This document shows positions 8,669-23,099 of a stretch of DNA of 64,000 bases, one piece after another. Both the position numbers and the translations under genes were made by a program. Every line of letters begins with the position of its first letter. Positions within the stretch are counted from its first letter, which is position 1. Origin of the DNA: Dehalococcoidia bacterium (GTDB lineage Bacteria > Chloroflexota > Dehalococcoidia > Lucifugimonadales > Australimonadaceae); assembly GCA_022820645.1 (NCBI GenBank), contig JAJEFD010000013.1:321308-385307 (forward strand). Reading direction: 5' to 3'. The notes below the pieces were generated by a model that was given only the letters and a program-made list of their open reading frames with translations, was not told the DNA's origin and made no database searches.

Positions 8669-10786
8669 ATGAAACGTGCCCTCGTGCCTGTCCTGTTGCT
8701 GCTTGCGCTTGCGCTGGCCGCCGCCTGCTCCGGAGAGCCGGAGCCGACCGCAACACCGGTACCCACGCCGACTCCGGCCCCAACGGCGACTCCGACCCCG
8801 GCCCCCGAACCGACGGCGACGCCCACTCCCACCCCTGATCCGGTGCCTGCGGGGTTCGTCCCATTCGTGAGCCAGGAGCTGGGGATATCGCTCTACTACC
8901 CCGCACAGTGGTCGATAACACCGACCGGGGGAGAGGGCGCCTGGTTGGTTGTCCAGGACGGCGAGGGGATCTCGCGCATGTTACTGCTCTCCGAGCAGGC
9001 ATCCGCAGGGTCGCTGAGCGAACAGATCGAGGCCATCATTCCGTTATTCACACCGGAAGAAGGACAACCGCGAGTGGAACGCACCGGCGCCGTGACGCTG
9101 GACGACGGCACAACGGCCGAGCGCGCAGACATCCTCTACGAAGTGGAAGGCGGTACTGACGTGCGGCGTATGCAGGTGATGCAGCGCGGTGAGTTGCTCT
9201 ACCTGTTGGTGGTCATAGCACCGTTGGCTGAGGTCGAGCGGCAGGAGGAAACGATAGACACCATGCTGGCGAGCTTCAGGAGTTTCCCTCCTGAGCCTTA
9301 CGGTGTGCCCCGCGACAGCGCATTCACCATGCCGCTCGGAGAGCCCACGACGCTCGACCCGGCCATCGCGAGCGAGACGACCTCCCACTTCTTCGTGACG
9401 AGCCTGTTCAGCGGCCTGGTCCGGATATCGAGCGACTTCAGCATCGAACCCGACCTCGCCGAGGATGTGAGAGTCGACGTGACGGGTCTGGTCTATACCT
9501 TTACGCTGCGCGAAGGCATAACGTTCCACGACGGGACCCCCATCACCGCTGAAGACTTCAAGTACTCGATCGAGCGCGCCGCGGACGCTGCGCTCAACAG
9601 CGAGACGGCGCCCCTCTACCTCGGCGACATCGTGGGAGTTACCGAAAAGTTGGACGGAGAGGCAGAGGAAGTCTCGGGCGTAGAGGTTGTGAACGAGCGC
9701 ACCATCCGCATCACGATAGACGAGCCCAAGGGATACTTCCTGGCGAAACTGACGTACCCTTCCGCCGCTATCGTCGACCGGCGCACCGTCGAACCCCTCG
9801 GTTTCGACTGGTGGATGAGTGACGACATCAACGGCTCCGGCCCCTACCGGCTGGCCCGGTGGGAAGAGGATGAGGTCGTCGTCCTTCAGCGCTTCGACGA
9901 CTATCACAGCCCGGCGACATTGGAGTACGTGGTTTCACCCCTGACCGCGTTGCCCGGTGTCGGTGGACTGGCGATGTACCTCTCGGACGCGTGGGATGCC
10001 ATACCCGTGAGCACTGGGTCGCTCGATTTCGTGCGAGAGAGCGAGACACTGAGCGGTCAACTCCTCGAATTCCCGCAGTTCACGACGGCCTACATGGGAG
10101 TCGATGGGGCGAAGCCGCCGTTCGATGACTCCAAAGTGCGGCGGGCGTTCCTCATGGCGCTCGACCGTGAACGGCTGATAGACGTGGTCTACGACGGGAA
10201 CGTGCAGTTAGCGAAGGGGCTCCTGCCACCGGGCATGCCGGGCTACTCCGAGTCGCTGCGGGGCATCCCCTACGATCCGGAAGAGGCGCGCCGGCTGCTC
10301 GCCGAGTCGGAGTACGCCGACGACTTCCCGGAAGTCGTGTTCAGCGCGGTGGACGTGGACGGCGAGCCGACGGAGATGGTCCAGTTCGTGGTCGCGGCGT
10401 GGCAGGAAGAACTGGGCGTCGACGTGCAGGTGGAGTTGCACGAATCGGATGTCTATTACTACTCGCTGGAGAACGTCGTGGGGAACGTGTGGCACAGCGG
10501 CTGGGTGGCGGACTACCCGGACCCGGAGAACTTCCTGGACCTGCTGCTGCACACTCAGCCGCTCGATGGCAGATTCGTGAACGACCAATTCGACACGCTC
10601 ATCGAGGGCGCACGCGCCGAGTGGGACCGCGAGACCCGGCTGAGCATGTATGGCGAGGCAGAGCAACTGCTGATCGATGAAGCGGGCCTCTTCCCACTCT
10701 TCTACGTCAAGGACTACACGCTGTTGCGTCCGCGCGTGCAGGGCTTCCAGGTGAACCCACTCGGCCAGCCGGACGTGGGGGGATAA
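8669..10786 (+). CDS. ABC transporter substrate-binding lipoprotein, SBP family 5 (peptide type)
   Basis: Lipobox LALAAACSG, Thr/Pro linker, 'TLDPAIASETTSHFFVTSLFSGLVR', 'VRRAFLMALDRERLIDVVYDG'. Confidence 0.88.
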   Translation: MKRALVPVLLLLALALAAACSGEPEPTATPVPTPTPAPTATPTPAPEPTATPTPTPDPVPAGFVPFVSQELGISLYYPAQWSITPTGGEGAWLVVQDGEGISRMLLLSEQASAGSLSEQIEAIIPLFTPEEGQPRVERTGAVTLDDGTTAERADILYEVEGGTDVRRMQVMQRGELLYLLVVIAPLAEVERQEETIDTMLASFRSFPPEPYGVPRDSAFTMPLGEPTTLDPAIASETTSHFFVTSLFSGLVRISSDFSIEPDLAEDVRVDVTGLVYTFTLREGITFHDGTPITAEDFKYSIERAADAALNSETAPLYLGDIVGVTEKLDGEAEEVSGVEVVNERTIRITIDEPKGYFLAKLTYPSAAIVDRRTVEPLGFDWWMSDDINGSGPYRLARWEEDEVVVLQRFDDYHSPATLEYVVSPLTALPGVGGLAMYLSDAWDAIPVSTGSLDFVRESETLSGQLLEFPQFTTAYMGVDGAKPPFDDSKVRRAFLMALDRERLIDVVYDGNVQLAKGLLPPGMPGYSESLRGIPYDPEEARRLLAESEYADDFPEVVFSAVDVDGEPTEMVQFVVAAWQEELGVDVQVELHESDVYYYSLENVVGNVWHSGWVADYPDPENFLDLLLHTQPLDGRFVNDQFDTLIEGARAEWDRETRLSMYGEAEQLLIDEAGLFPLFYVKDYTLLRPRVQGFQVNPLGQPDVGG

Positions 10787-10845
10787 CGCTCAGTCCCATC
10801 GGATAGTGGGATGTGGAGAGCGACGTCCGAGCGGCGGCTAAGGTC

Positions 10846-14441
<3,596 letters not shown>

Positions 14442-14472
14442 GCGGGAGTCCCGTAACGGTGGCAGGCATGCC

Positions 14473-14510
14473 GGAGGGGAGGCCACAGGGCCTCCCCTCC
14501 GGTGTTTAAG
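14473..14510. terminator. Hairpin between katG and tRNA-Ile (bidirectional candidate)
   Basis: CCGGAGGGGAGGCC-ACAG-GGCCTCCCCTCCGG then TGTTTAAG. Confidence 0.7.
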
Positions 14511-14525
14511 GACGGTGAAGGAAGT

Positions 14526-14602
14526 TGGTGGGCCACCCTGGAATCGAACCAGGGACCTCAGTCTTATCAGGACTGCGCTCTAACCGACTGAGCTAGTGGC
14601 CC
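14526..14602 (-). tRNA. tRNA-Ile (GAT), CCA encoded
   Basis: GGGCCAC...GTGGCCCACCA; anticodon arm CAGTC-CTGATAA-GACTG. Confidence 0.93.
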
Positions 14603-14635
14603 ACGCGCTGAGCGAGTATATCGCCCGAGAATAAG

Positions 14636-14661
14636 AGAGACCAGCCACGGGGCTGGTCTCT
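14636..14661 (-). terminator. Hairpin downstream of 16S, terminator-like on minus strand
   Basis: AGAGACCAGCC-CCGT-GGCTGGTCTCT followed on minus strand by CTTATTCT. Confidence 0.5.
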
Positions 14662-14671
14662 GTCTCAGGCG

Positions 14672-14699
14672 CCTTAACCCGTGAATAGTGGAAGGAAAG
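14672..14699 (-). repeat. Pre-16S processing stem, 3' arm
   Basis: Complementary to 16414-16441 over 28 nt with 2 mismatches. Confidence 0.75.
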
Positions 14700-14840
14700 A
14701 CTTGGTTGCCGCCGGACCCTCGCGGGGAGGGAATGAGGCCGCCGTTGCCGGGACGAGGGAGCAGAAGCTCGACCGATCGTCCGGCGCGGGCCGGTCTCTC
14801 CGAGCGGACCGACCTGGGGTTCCCAATAGAGGGGACTCCC

Positions 14841-16345
<1,505 letters not shown>

Positions 16346-16413
16346 TTTTCGAGCCTCTGATGAGACTCGTTTTTTCCTTGACAGGGTGCGTACCCCCAAA
16401 GGGGCACGCGGCG

Positions 16414-16441
16414 CTTTCCTTCCACTATTCACTTGTTAAGG
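16414..16441 (-). repeat. Pre-16S processing stem, 5' arm
   Basis: Complementary to 14672-14699. Confidence 0.75.
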
Positions 16442-16474
16442 TGCCCACGCTCCCTCACGAGAGGGAACCTGACT

Positions 16475-16504
16475 AGACTAGACGACAGCCCTGTCGCCTG
16501 TCAA
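16475..16504 (-). promoter_or_regulatory. Candidate rRNA promoter TTGACA-N18-TAGTCT
   Basis: Consensus -35 (tgtcaa 16499-16504 on +) and -10-like at 16475-16480. Confidence 0.5.
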
Positions 16505-16515
16505 GCGAAAATCAC

Positions 16516-17190
16516 TCACGGAGCCAGCAGTCCCTGCACCCGCTCCCACACCTGCGCGTGAATAGTCTCCACCTCTTGCAAGGCATCGAGCACCACCCAC
16601 CGCCTGGGCTCGGCCTTCGCCAACCGCCGGTAGCCATCGCGCACCCTCTGGTGGAACGCAGTGTCGAGGTTCTCAAAGCGTCGCTTTTCAGTGTCGTTCG
16701 GACGTGGAATCGGTACTACGCGGCCTTCCTGGTCGAACGACGTCTGGACTCCGACCCGGCGCAGGCTGGCGCCCGGTGCCGTATCGAGCAGGAACGTCAG
16801 GTCCGGCCATACGCCTCCCGTTGCGATGGCGTTGGCTGCCTTCACTTCATCGAGTGGGAGTCCCCGGGCATTGCCTTGGTAGACGGTCGTCGAATCCGCG
16901 TAGCGGTCGGCGACGATGATTGCGCCCTTGTCCAGTTCGGGGCGGATGACCCGCTGCACGAGCTCCGCGCGGGACGCCGTGAACAGCAAGAGTTCGGCCT
17001 GCAGCGTCAATGGGGCGCTCTGCGCCTTCACCCAGTCGCGTATGTACTCGCCCAGGGGTGTGCCGCCGGGTTCGTGCAGGCGTACGACACGGCGGCTGCA
17101 CTCGGCTTCCAGACGTGCCACGAGCATGTCGGACTGGGTGGTCTTGCCGGAGCCTTCGCCACCCTCGAACGATATGAACAAACCGCTCAC
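16516..17190 (-). CDS. tmk: Thymidylate kinase
   Basis: 'LFISFEGGEGSGKTTQSDML', 'VADRYADSTTVYQGNARGLP'. Confidence 0.95.
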   Translation of the reverse strand: MSGLFISFEGGEGSGKTTQSDMLVARLEAECSRRVVRLHEPGGTPLGEYIRDWVKAQSAPLTLQAELLLFTASRAELVQRVIRPELDKGAIIVADRYADSTTVYQGNARGLPLDEVKAANAIATGGVWPDLTFLLDTAPGASLRRVGVQTSFDQEGRVVPIPRPNDTEKRRFENLDTAFHQRVRDGYRRLAKAEPRRWVVLDALQEVETIHAQVWERVQGLLAP

Positions 17191-17232
17191 ACGAGTCTCC
17201 TGCGGAACGCGGATGATAGCACGCGGCCTCTG

Positions 17233-18861
17233 CTACTGCGTGCGGCGGATGGTGACGCGTCGCCGGGGCTCCCGCCCCACGCTGTGGGAGCGCAGTTGCG
17301 CCTGCTCCGCGATACGGTGCTGGATGCGCCGGACGAACGACGACTGCGGGCGCAGCTCGATAGTGCTGGCCTCGCCTGCGAGGATGCGCTGTACGCCCTC
17401 TTCCGCCTCTGCCGCGCCGCTATGGCGGGTACCGCCGTCATCGTCCGTCTCGGTGAGCTGCTCGATGAAACCGACGATCTGGCCGGGCGTGTTGCGGCGC
17501 AGCACGTACACGGGCACACCCTGCTCTTCGGCGGCTACGAGCACGCTGGCGCGGCGGCGGTAGTGCGCCTTGGTCGTCAGCACCACGTCCGCGTCACTGA
17601 GGCTGTCCGCCACCTTCACCGCGAGCCCGGCGCCCCCCGCCGACTGCTGGAGCCGTTCACGGCTGACGCCGAACGGATGGACGCGCATGGCCGGCTTCGC
17701 GGGAGGAGAGTGCGTGATTTCCTGCTCGTACGAGATATGTTCATACCTTCGCGGGCGATGCTCCCGCTCCGGCCCATAGCGGTGCTCCCGTTCCTGGCCG
17801 TAGATGAATGGGGCGACCTCGAATTCCGGCGGGGCCGCTGCTCGCTGGTAGCTCTTGCGTACTGTCCCGAACTCGTCCAGTTCCCGCGTCTCGGGCGTGA
17901 CGGTCCTGCCGCGCAGCACCGCATCCACGGTCTTCGCTACGTCCGCGTGGACGGCCACACTGTTCCAGCTCTGTATCTCGACGAGCACGTCGAAGGTTGG
18001 CGGGGCCTTCCGTTCGAGGATGGTCTTCTGGGTACGGCGACGGCGCGCTTCCTCGTCTCCCAGAGTCACGGTCTGCACGCCCCCGACGAGGTCGGAGAGC
18101 GTCGGATTGACGAGGAGGTTCTCCAGCGTGTTGCCGTGTGCCGTCGCGACAAGCTGCACTCCCCGCTCGGCGATGGTCCGCGCGGCGATCGCCTCGAGTT
18201 CGGTGCCCATCTCATCCACGATGATGACCTGCGGCATGTGGTTCTCCACGGCCTCGATCATCACGGCATGTTGACGTGACGGGGTAGCTACCTGCATCCG
18301 GCGTGCCCTGCCGATGGCGGGGTGCGGGATATCGCCGTCGCCCGCGATCTCGTTGGACGTGTCCACGATGATGACGCGCTTGCTCGCGTCTGCCAGGACG
18401 CGGGCGAGTTCACGCAGGATGGTGGTCTTTCCGACGCCCGGCCTTCCGACGAGGAGGATGCTCCTGCCGGAGAGCGCGAGGTCCTCGATGACGCGGGCGC
18501 TCCCGTGCACCGCACGTCCCACCCGGCACGTCAGACCGATCACCTCGCCGCGCCGGTTGCGGATGGCGGATATCCGGTGCAGGGTGCGTTCGATGCCTGC
18601 GCGGTTGTCGTCGCCGAAGTCGCCGACGCGCGCCGTGACGTGGTCGAGGTCCTCGCGGGAGACGTCGGCGCAACCGAGGTGGATGTCCTTGCCGGCGAAC
18701 CGGGCCTGCGGCGGCCTCCCCAGGTCGAGCACGACTTCGAGCAGGTCCTCAGGGTCAGGCTGGCCCTCGATCGCTTTGCGGACCGACGGCGGCAGCACGT
18801 CGAAGAGGTCCCGTCGTTCCCTGTCGGTTGCTTCAGGTGTTGTGTGTGGAGATGTCGTCAT
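17233..18861 (-). CDS. Ycf45/R3H-type AAA ATPase (single-stranded nucleic acid-binding family)
   Basis: 'SILLVGRPGVGKTTILRELARVLAD..KRVIIVDTSNEIAGDGDIPHPAIGRARRMQVATPSRQHAVMIEAVENHMPQVIIVDEMGTELEA'. Confidence 0.85.
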   Translation of the reverse strand: MTTSPHTTPEATDRERRDLFDVLPPSVRKAIEGQPDPEDLLEVVLDLGRPPQARFAGKDIHLGCADVSREDLDHVTARVGDFGDDNRAGIERTLHRISAIRNRRGEVIGLTCRVGRAVHGSARVIEDLALSGRSILLVGRPGVGKTTILRELARVLADASKRVIIVDTSNEIAGDGDIPHPAIGRARRMQVATPSRQHAVMIEAVENHMPQVIIVDEMGTELEAIAARTIAERGVQLVATAHGNTLENLLVNPTLSDLVGGVQTVTLGDEEARRRRTQKTILERKAPPTFDVLVEIQSWNSVAVHADVAKTVDAVLRGRTVTPETRELDEFGTVRKSYQRAAAPPEFEVAPFIYGQEREHRYGPEREHRPRRYEHISYEQEITHSPPAKPAMRVHPFGVSRERLQQSAGGAGLAVKVADSLSDADVVLTTKAHYRRRASVLVAAEEQGVPVYVLRRNTPGQIVGFIEQLTETDDDGGTRHSGAAEAEEGVQRILAGEASTIELRPQSSFVRRIQHRIAEQAQLRSHSVGREPRRRVTIRRTQ

Positions 18862-18870
18862 ATGAGCTGC

Positions 18871-19782
18871 TTATGCCTGTACGGGTGTCATGAACGGCTG
18901 GTGCACCTGCCGTGCGACCGGCTTGATCGAGACTTCGTAGGTGCTGTCCGAATGCCAGCCAAGGCCCGCGAGCGCGGTGGCGAGGTATGGCTGATACGTC
19001 GGAACGATCCAGCGGGCCGGTGAGTCGCGGCCGATGACTCGTGCCACGCCTTCCACCAGCATCGGTGCGAGTCCGGGAAAGTCCGGGTGCAGGGTGGCCT
19101 CCACGGTAAGGGAATCGTTCGTTCGGTCCAGACGCGCCCATGCGCTGAGCCCGCGTTCAGTATCGCACACGTACTCTCTGGTCCTCCCCGGCGAGGGTTC
19201 CCTGGAGGCTTCCCATTCCCTGAGGGTCAAGCCGATGGCGGGCCTAGAGGCGATGGGAGCCGTGGCCATCTGCAGGCGGAATATGTCGTGCGCGTCGTTG
19301 TCGCGTACGGGACGGAAGTGCATCGGCGTACTCTGCACAGACCGCAGCCTGCCAACGAACAGTTCCTCTGCGAAGGCGTAGTGGAAGCCCGCCCTCTGGG
19401 CAGGGCCGCATGCAGGGCCCTCAGCCGCGCAGCGCAGGAACAAGCGCTCCGCACCCGACTCTCCCACCGCCGATGCTGCCGCCAACAGTAGCTCGTCCAA
19501 CTGGGAATACCCCCTGGCGGAGGCGAAGAAACCGGAGACCTCCCAGACCGTAGCCGCCTTCCGCGTCTGTACGATGGCGAGGGCTTCCAGCCATCCGTTC
19601 TCGAACGAGCCGAGTACCTTGCGACCGGGGCCGTTGGACATGCTGTAGCAGGCTGCCGCCACCCTTGTGAGCTTCCGGGTCCCGTATCCGATCGACGCCC
19701 GCGTGTAGACGAGGTCCCTGCTGTTCAGGCGGCCCTGCAGCAGTTGACAAGGCGCGTCGGTCATACGGAACCGGCGGATCAT
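18871..19782 (-). CDS. Hypothetical GNAT-like acetyltransferase
   Basis: Long ORF compact with neighbours; weak GNAT-like pattern. Confidence 0.5.
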   Translation of the reverse strand: MIRRFRMTDAPCQLLQGRLNSRDLVYTRASIGYGTRKLTRVAAACYSMSNGPGRKVLGSFENGWLEALAIVQTRKAATVWEVSGFFASARGYSQLDELLLAAASAVGESGAERLFLRCAAEGPACGPAQRAGFHYAFAEELFVGRLRSVQSTPMHFRPVRDNDAHDIFRLQMATAPIASRPAIGLTLREWEASREPSPGRTREYVCDTERGLSAWARLDRTNDSLTVEATLHPDFPGLAPMLVEGVARVIGRDSPARWIVPTYQPYLATALAGLGWHSDSTYEVSIKPVARQVHQPFMTPVQA

Positions 19783-20375
19783 GGGACGGCACCCACCGGA
19801 AGCATCTCCAGGAAATAGCGGTGCATCCGGGCATCCCCCGTCAACTCGGGGTGGAAGGCGGAGGCCAGCAGGTTCTCCTGCCGCACGACGACAGGGGTGC
19901 CGTCTGCCAGCGCAGCGAGGGTTTCTACGCCGGGGCCGGTCTCCACGATGACGGGAGCGCGGATGAAGACGGCGTGCACGGGGTCGCCGGGGATGCCGGT
20001 GATCGCCAGTTCCGTCTCGAACGAGTCTATCTGCCTGCCGAACCCGTTCCGCCGTACGGTGGCGTCCATCAGCCCCAGGGGCTCGGGACGGTCTTCCTCG
20101 AGGCGGGAGGCCATCAGGATGAGTCCGGCGCAGGTGCCCCAGAGCGGACGCCCGCTTCGGGGGAAGGCCTGCAGCGGCGCGCGCATCCCGTAGGCGTCCA
20201 TGAGCTTCGCCATGGAGGTGCTTTCCCCGCCGGGGATGATGAGCCCGTCTACGGCGTCGAGTTCATCCGTCCTGCGCACCTCGACAGCGGACACGCCCAG
20301 ACCTCGGAGCGCTACGCAGTGCTCCTGGAAATCGCCTTGGAGCGCAAGTACGCCGACGGTTGCCGTTGCGGTCAC
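19779..20375 (-). CDS. pdxT: Pyridoxal 5'-phosphate synthase glutaminase subunit
   Basis: 'VGVLALQGDFQEH', 'GLIIPGGESTSM', 'LWGTCAGLILMA'; GTG start inferred at 20375. Confidence 0.93.
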   Translation of the reverse strand: MTATATVGVLALQGDFQEHCVALRGLGVSAVEVRRTDELDAVDGLIIPGGESTSMAKLMDAYGMRAPLQAFPRSGRPLWGTCAGLILMASRLEEDRPEPLGLMDATVRRNGFGRQIDSFETELAITGIPGDPVHAVFIRAPVIVETGPGVETLAALADGTPVVVRQENLLASAFHPELTGDARMHRYFLEMLPVGAVP

Positions 20376-20395
20376 CTCGTCGTGGTGTTTGGGCC

Positions 20396-21304
20396 CTACC
20401 AGCCGCGGGTCGCGAGCTCCTGACCGGGCGCGAGCGAGCGCGCGCTGATACCGACCATCGGCTCGCCGAGGCCCTTGGATGCCTCCGCGATAGCCTCCGG
20501 GTCGTCGTAGTGGGTGACGGCCTTGACGATGGCCTTGCCCCGTTCCGAGGGGTCGCCGGACTTGAAGATGCCTGAGCCGACGAACACGCCGTCCGCCCCG
20601 AGGTGCATCATCAGGGCAGCATCGGCGGGAGTGGCGACCCCGCCGGCGGCGAAGTTCACCACTGGCAGCCGTCCGAGCCGCTTCGTCTCGCGCAACAGGT
20701 CGAGCGACGCTCCGATCTCCTTCGCATACGCGGTGAGTTCGTCGTCGCCCATCAGTTGCACGCGGCGAATCTGCTTCATCACCGTCCGCATGTGGCGGAC
20801 AGCCTCGACCACGTCGCCGGTGCCGGCCTCTCCCTTGGTGCGGATCATCGCTGCGCCTTCGCCGACGCGGCGCAGCGCCTCGCCGAGGTCGCGGCAGCCA
20901 CAGACGAACGGCACCTTGAAGTCGTGCTTCCAGACGTGGTGCTCCTCGTCCGCGGGCGTCAGTACCTCGGACTCGTCGATGTAGTCGATGCCGATGGCCT
21001 CTAGTATCTTCGCCTCGACGAAGTGGCCGATGCGCACCTTCGCCATCACGGGGATGGTCACGGCCTTCATGATCGCCTCGATCATCGCGGGGTCGGACAT
21101 GCGGGCCACGCCGCCGTCCGCCCGGATGTCGGCAGGGACGCGTTCCAGTGCCATGACGGAGCACGCGCCGGCGTCCTCGGCTATCTTCGCCTGCTCGTCG
21201 GTCACCACGTCCATGATGACGCCGCCCTTGAGCATCTGGGCCAGTCCCGCCTTGACGGAGAACGTGCCCGTCTCTTTACCGTTGTCGATACCGTTGGTAC
21301 TCAT
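20396..21304 (-). CDS. pdxS: Pyridoxal 5'-phosphate synthase lyase subunit
   Basis: '[40 protein letters not shown]'. Confidence 0.97.
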   Translation of the reverse strand: MSTNGIDNGKETGTFSVKAGLAQMLKGGVIMDVVTDEQAKIAEDAGACSVMALERVPADIRADGGVARMSDPAMIEAIMKAVTIPVMAKVRIGHFVEAKILEAIGIDYIDESEVLTPADEEHHVWKHDFKVPFVCGCRDLGEALRRVGEGAAMIRTKGEAGTGDVVEAVRHMRTVMKQIRRVQLMGDDELTAYAKEIGASLDLLRETKRLGRLPVVNFAAGGVATPADAALMMHLGADGVFVGSGIFKSGDPSERGKAIVKAVTHYDDPEAIAEASKGLGEPMVGISARSLAPGQELATRGW

Positions 21305-21383
21305 GCCGTACCTCCCGCATCAGTATACGGCGTGCGAGAGAGGCGCTCAATCGGGGAGCGGCGCGAGGAGAGGCGGGAGTGTC

Positions 21384-23090
21384 CTACAGCTCGTCCAGCG
21401 CGAGCAGGTCGCGCACCGCCGCCACGACGCCGTCCGCGGGCACCTGTGACGCCTCATCCGCGCGACGGCGCTTGACCTCGACAACACCCTGCTTGAGGTT
21501 GCGCGGACTCACGACGATCCGCACCGGCAGCCCGAGGAGGTCGGCGTCGTTGAACTTCACGCCCGCCGACTCGGCGCGGTCGTCGTAGAGGACCTCGCAG
21601 CCTGCCGACGTGAGCTCCTCGTACAGCGCGTCAGCCGAGGCGATGACGTCGGGATCGGAGGCGTTGAGCGCGAGGAGGTGCGCCTGGAACGGCGCGATGG
21701 GCGCGGGAAAGATGATGCCCTTGTCGTCGTGGTTCTGCTCGATGGCGGCAGCCAGCACCCGCGTGACACCGATGCCGTAGCAGCCCATCACCGGCGGTTT
21801 GAGCGTGCCGTTCTCGTCCAGATAGTCCACCCCGAGCGTCGTGGTGAAGAACGTGCCGAGCTTGAAGACGTGCCCCACCTCGATGCCGCGCACCGCCTTG
21901 AGCGTTCCCCGGCCGTCCGGGCTGCCGTCGCCCTCGCGGGCGGTTGCGATGTCCACGGTCTCGTCGATCTGGAAGTCGCGCGGGTAGTTCACGTTCTGGT
22001 AGTGCTTGTCCGGCTGGTTCGCGCCCGCGGCGAAGTTCGTGCCCTGCATGATGGAGTTGTCGGCGATGCGCCGGATGCCCGACAGGCCGATGGGCGAGGT
22101 GGAGCCCGGCGTCAGCCCCGCCGCGGCGACCTCCTCCGCGTTGGCGAGGCGTAGGTCGATGCAGTGGAGGTGGTTCTTCAGCTTCACCTCGTTGACCTCT
22201 ATGTCGCCGCGTATCGTCACGAGCACGGTCTCGGCGTCCGCCTGGTAGAAGACGGCCTTGAGCGTCTGCGACTCCGCGATACCGAGGAACACGGCGAGGT
22301 CCGCGATGGTGGTGATGCCGGGCGTGTCCACGAGTTCCAGCGGGCGCGGCTCATCCTCTTGAGCGAGGGCGATGACCGACGTTGCGCGCTCGACGTTCGC
22401 GGCGTAGCCGGACTCCTCGCAGTAAAGGATGACGTCCTCGCCGCTCGGCGCGGGCATGATGAACTCGTGCGAGTCCTTGCCGCCGATGGCGCCGCTGTCC
22501 GCCTCCACCTCGATAGTGGGCAGCCCGCAGCGGCGGAAGATGTTGCGGTACGCCACGCGCATCCGCTGGTAGGTGACGTCCAGCCCTTCCTGATCGGTGT
22601 CGAAGGAGTAGGCGTCCTTCATGACGAACTCACGGCCGCGGAGCAGACCCGCCCTGGGGCGAGGCTCGTCCCGGAACTTGGTCTGTATCTGGTAGATGTT
22701 GAGCGGCAGGTCCCTGTAAGACTCGACGTGCGCCCCCGCGATGGCCGTCACGACCTCCTCGTGGGTGGGAGCGAGCACCATCGGGCGTTCACGCCGGTCG
22801 AACAGGCGGAAGAGGTTGCCTCCGAACGCGGCGGCGCGCCCCGACTCCTCCCACGCTTCGAGGGTCTGCAACGCGGGCATCAGCACTTCCTGCCCGCCGG
22901 CTGCGTTCATCTCCTCCCGGACGATGCGCTCTATCTTCTTGATGGAGCGCAGCGCCAACGGCAGGTAGGAGTAGACCCCGGCGGCGGCCTGCAGCATCAT
23001 CCCGGCGCGGAGCATGAGCCGGTGGCTCACCGTCTCTGCCTCGCTGGGGTCCTGTCTTAAAGTGCGTGAGAGGAACTCTGTCGCGCGCAT
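21384..23090 (-). CDS. proS: Prolyl-tRNA synthetase
   Basis: 'RAGMMLQAAAGVYSYLPLALRSIKKIERIVREEMNAAGGQEVLMPALQ', 'GCYGIGVTRVLAAAIEQNHDDKGIIFP'. Confidence 0.97.
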   Translation of the reverse strand: MRATEFLSRTLRQDPSEAETVSHRLMLRAGMMLQAAAGVYSYLPLALRSIKKIERIVREEMNAAGGQEVLMPALQTLEAWEESGRAAAFGGNLFRLFDRRERPMVLAPTHEEVVTAIAGAHVESYRDLPLNIYQIQTKFRDEPRPRAGLLRGREFVMKDAYSFDTDQEGLDVTYQRMRVAYRNIFRRCGLPTIEVEADSGAIGGKDSHEFIMPAPSGEDVILYCEESGYAANVERATSVIALAQEDEPRPLELVDTPGITTIADLAVFLGIAESQTLKAVFYQADAETVLVTIRGDIEVNEVKLKNHLHCIDLRLANAEEVAAAGLTPGSTSPIGLSGIRRIADNSIMQGTNFAAGANQPDKHYQNVNYPRDFQIDETVDIATAREGDGSPDGRGTLKAVRGIEVGHVFKLGTFFTTTLGVDYLDENGTLKPPVMGCYGIGVTRVLAAAIEQNHDDKGIIFPAPIAPFQAHLLALNASDPDVIASADALYEELTSAGCEVLYDDRAESAGVKFNDADLLGLPVRIVVSPRNLKQGVVEVKRRRADEASQVPADGVVAAVRDLLALDEL

Positions 23091-23099
23091 GGGGACAGC

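Noticed and set aside
8745-8850. Tandem-repeat-like DNA (also 24740-24880 and 51060-51250) encoding TPTPTP/APAPTP
   Set aside because: Low-complexity Thr/Pro linkers of lipoproteins and surface proteins, common in this phylum; not CRISPR or VNTR loci.
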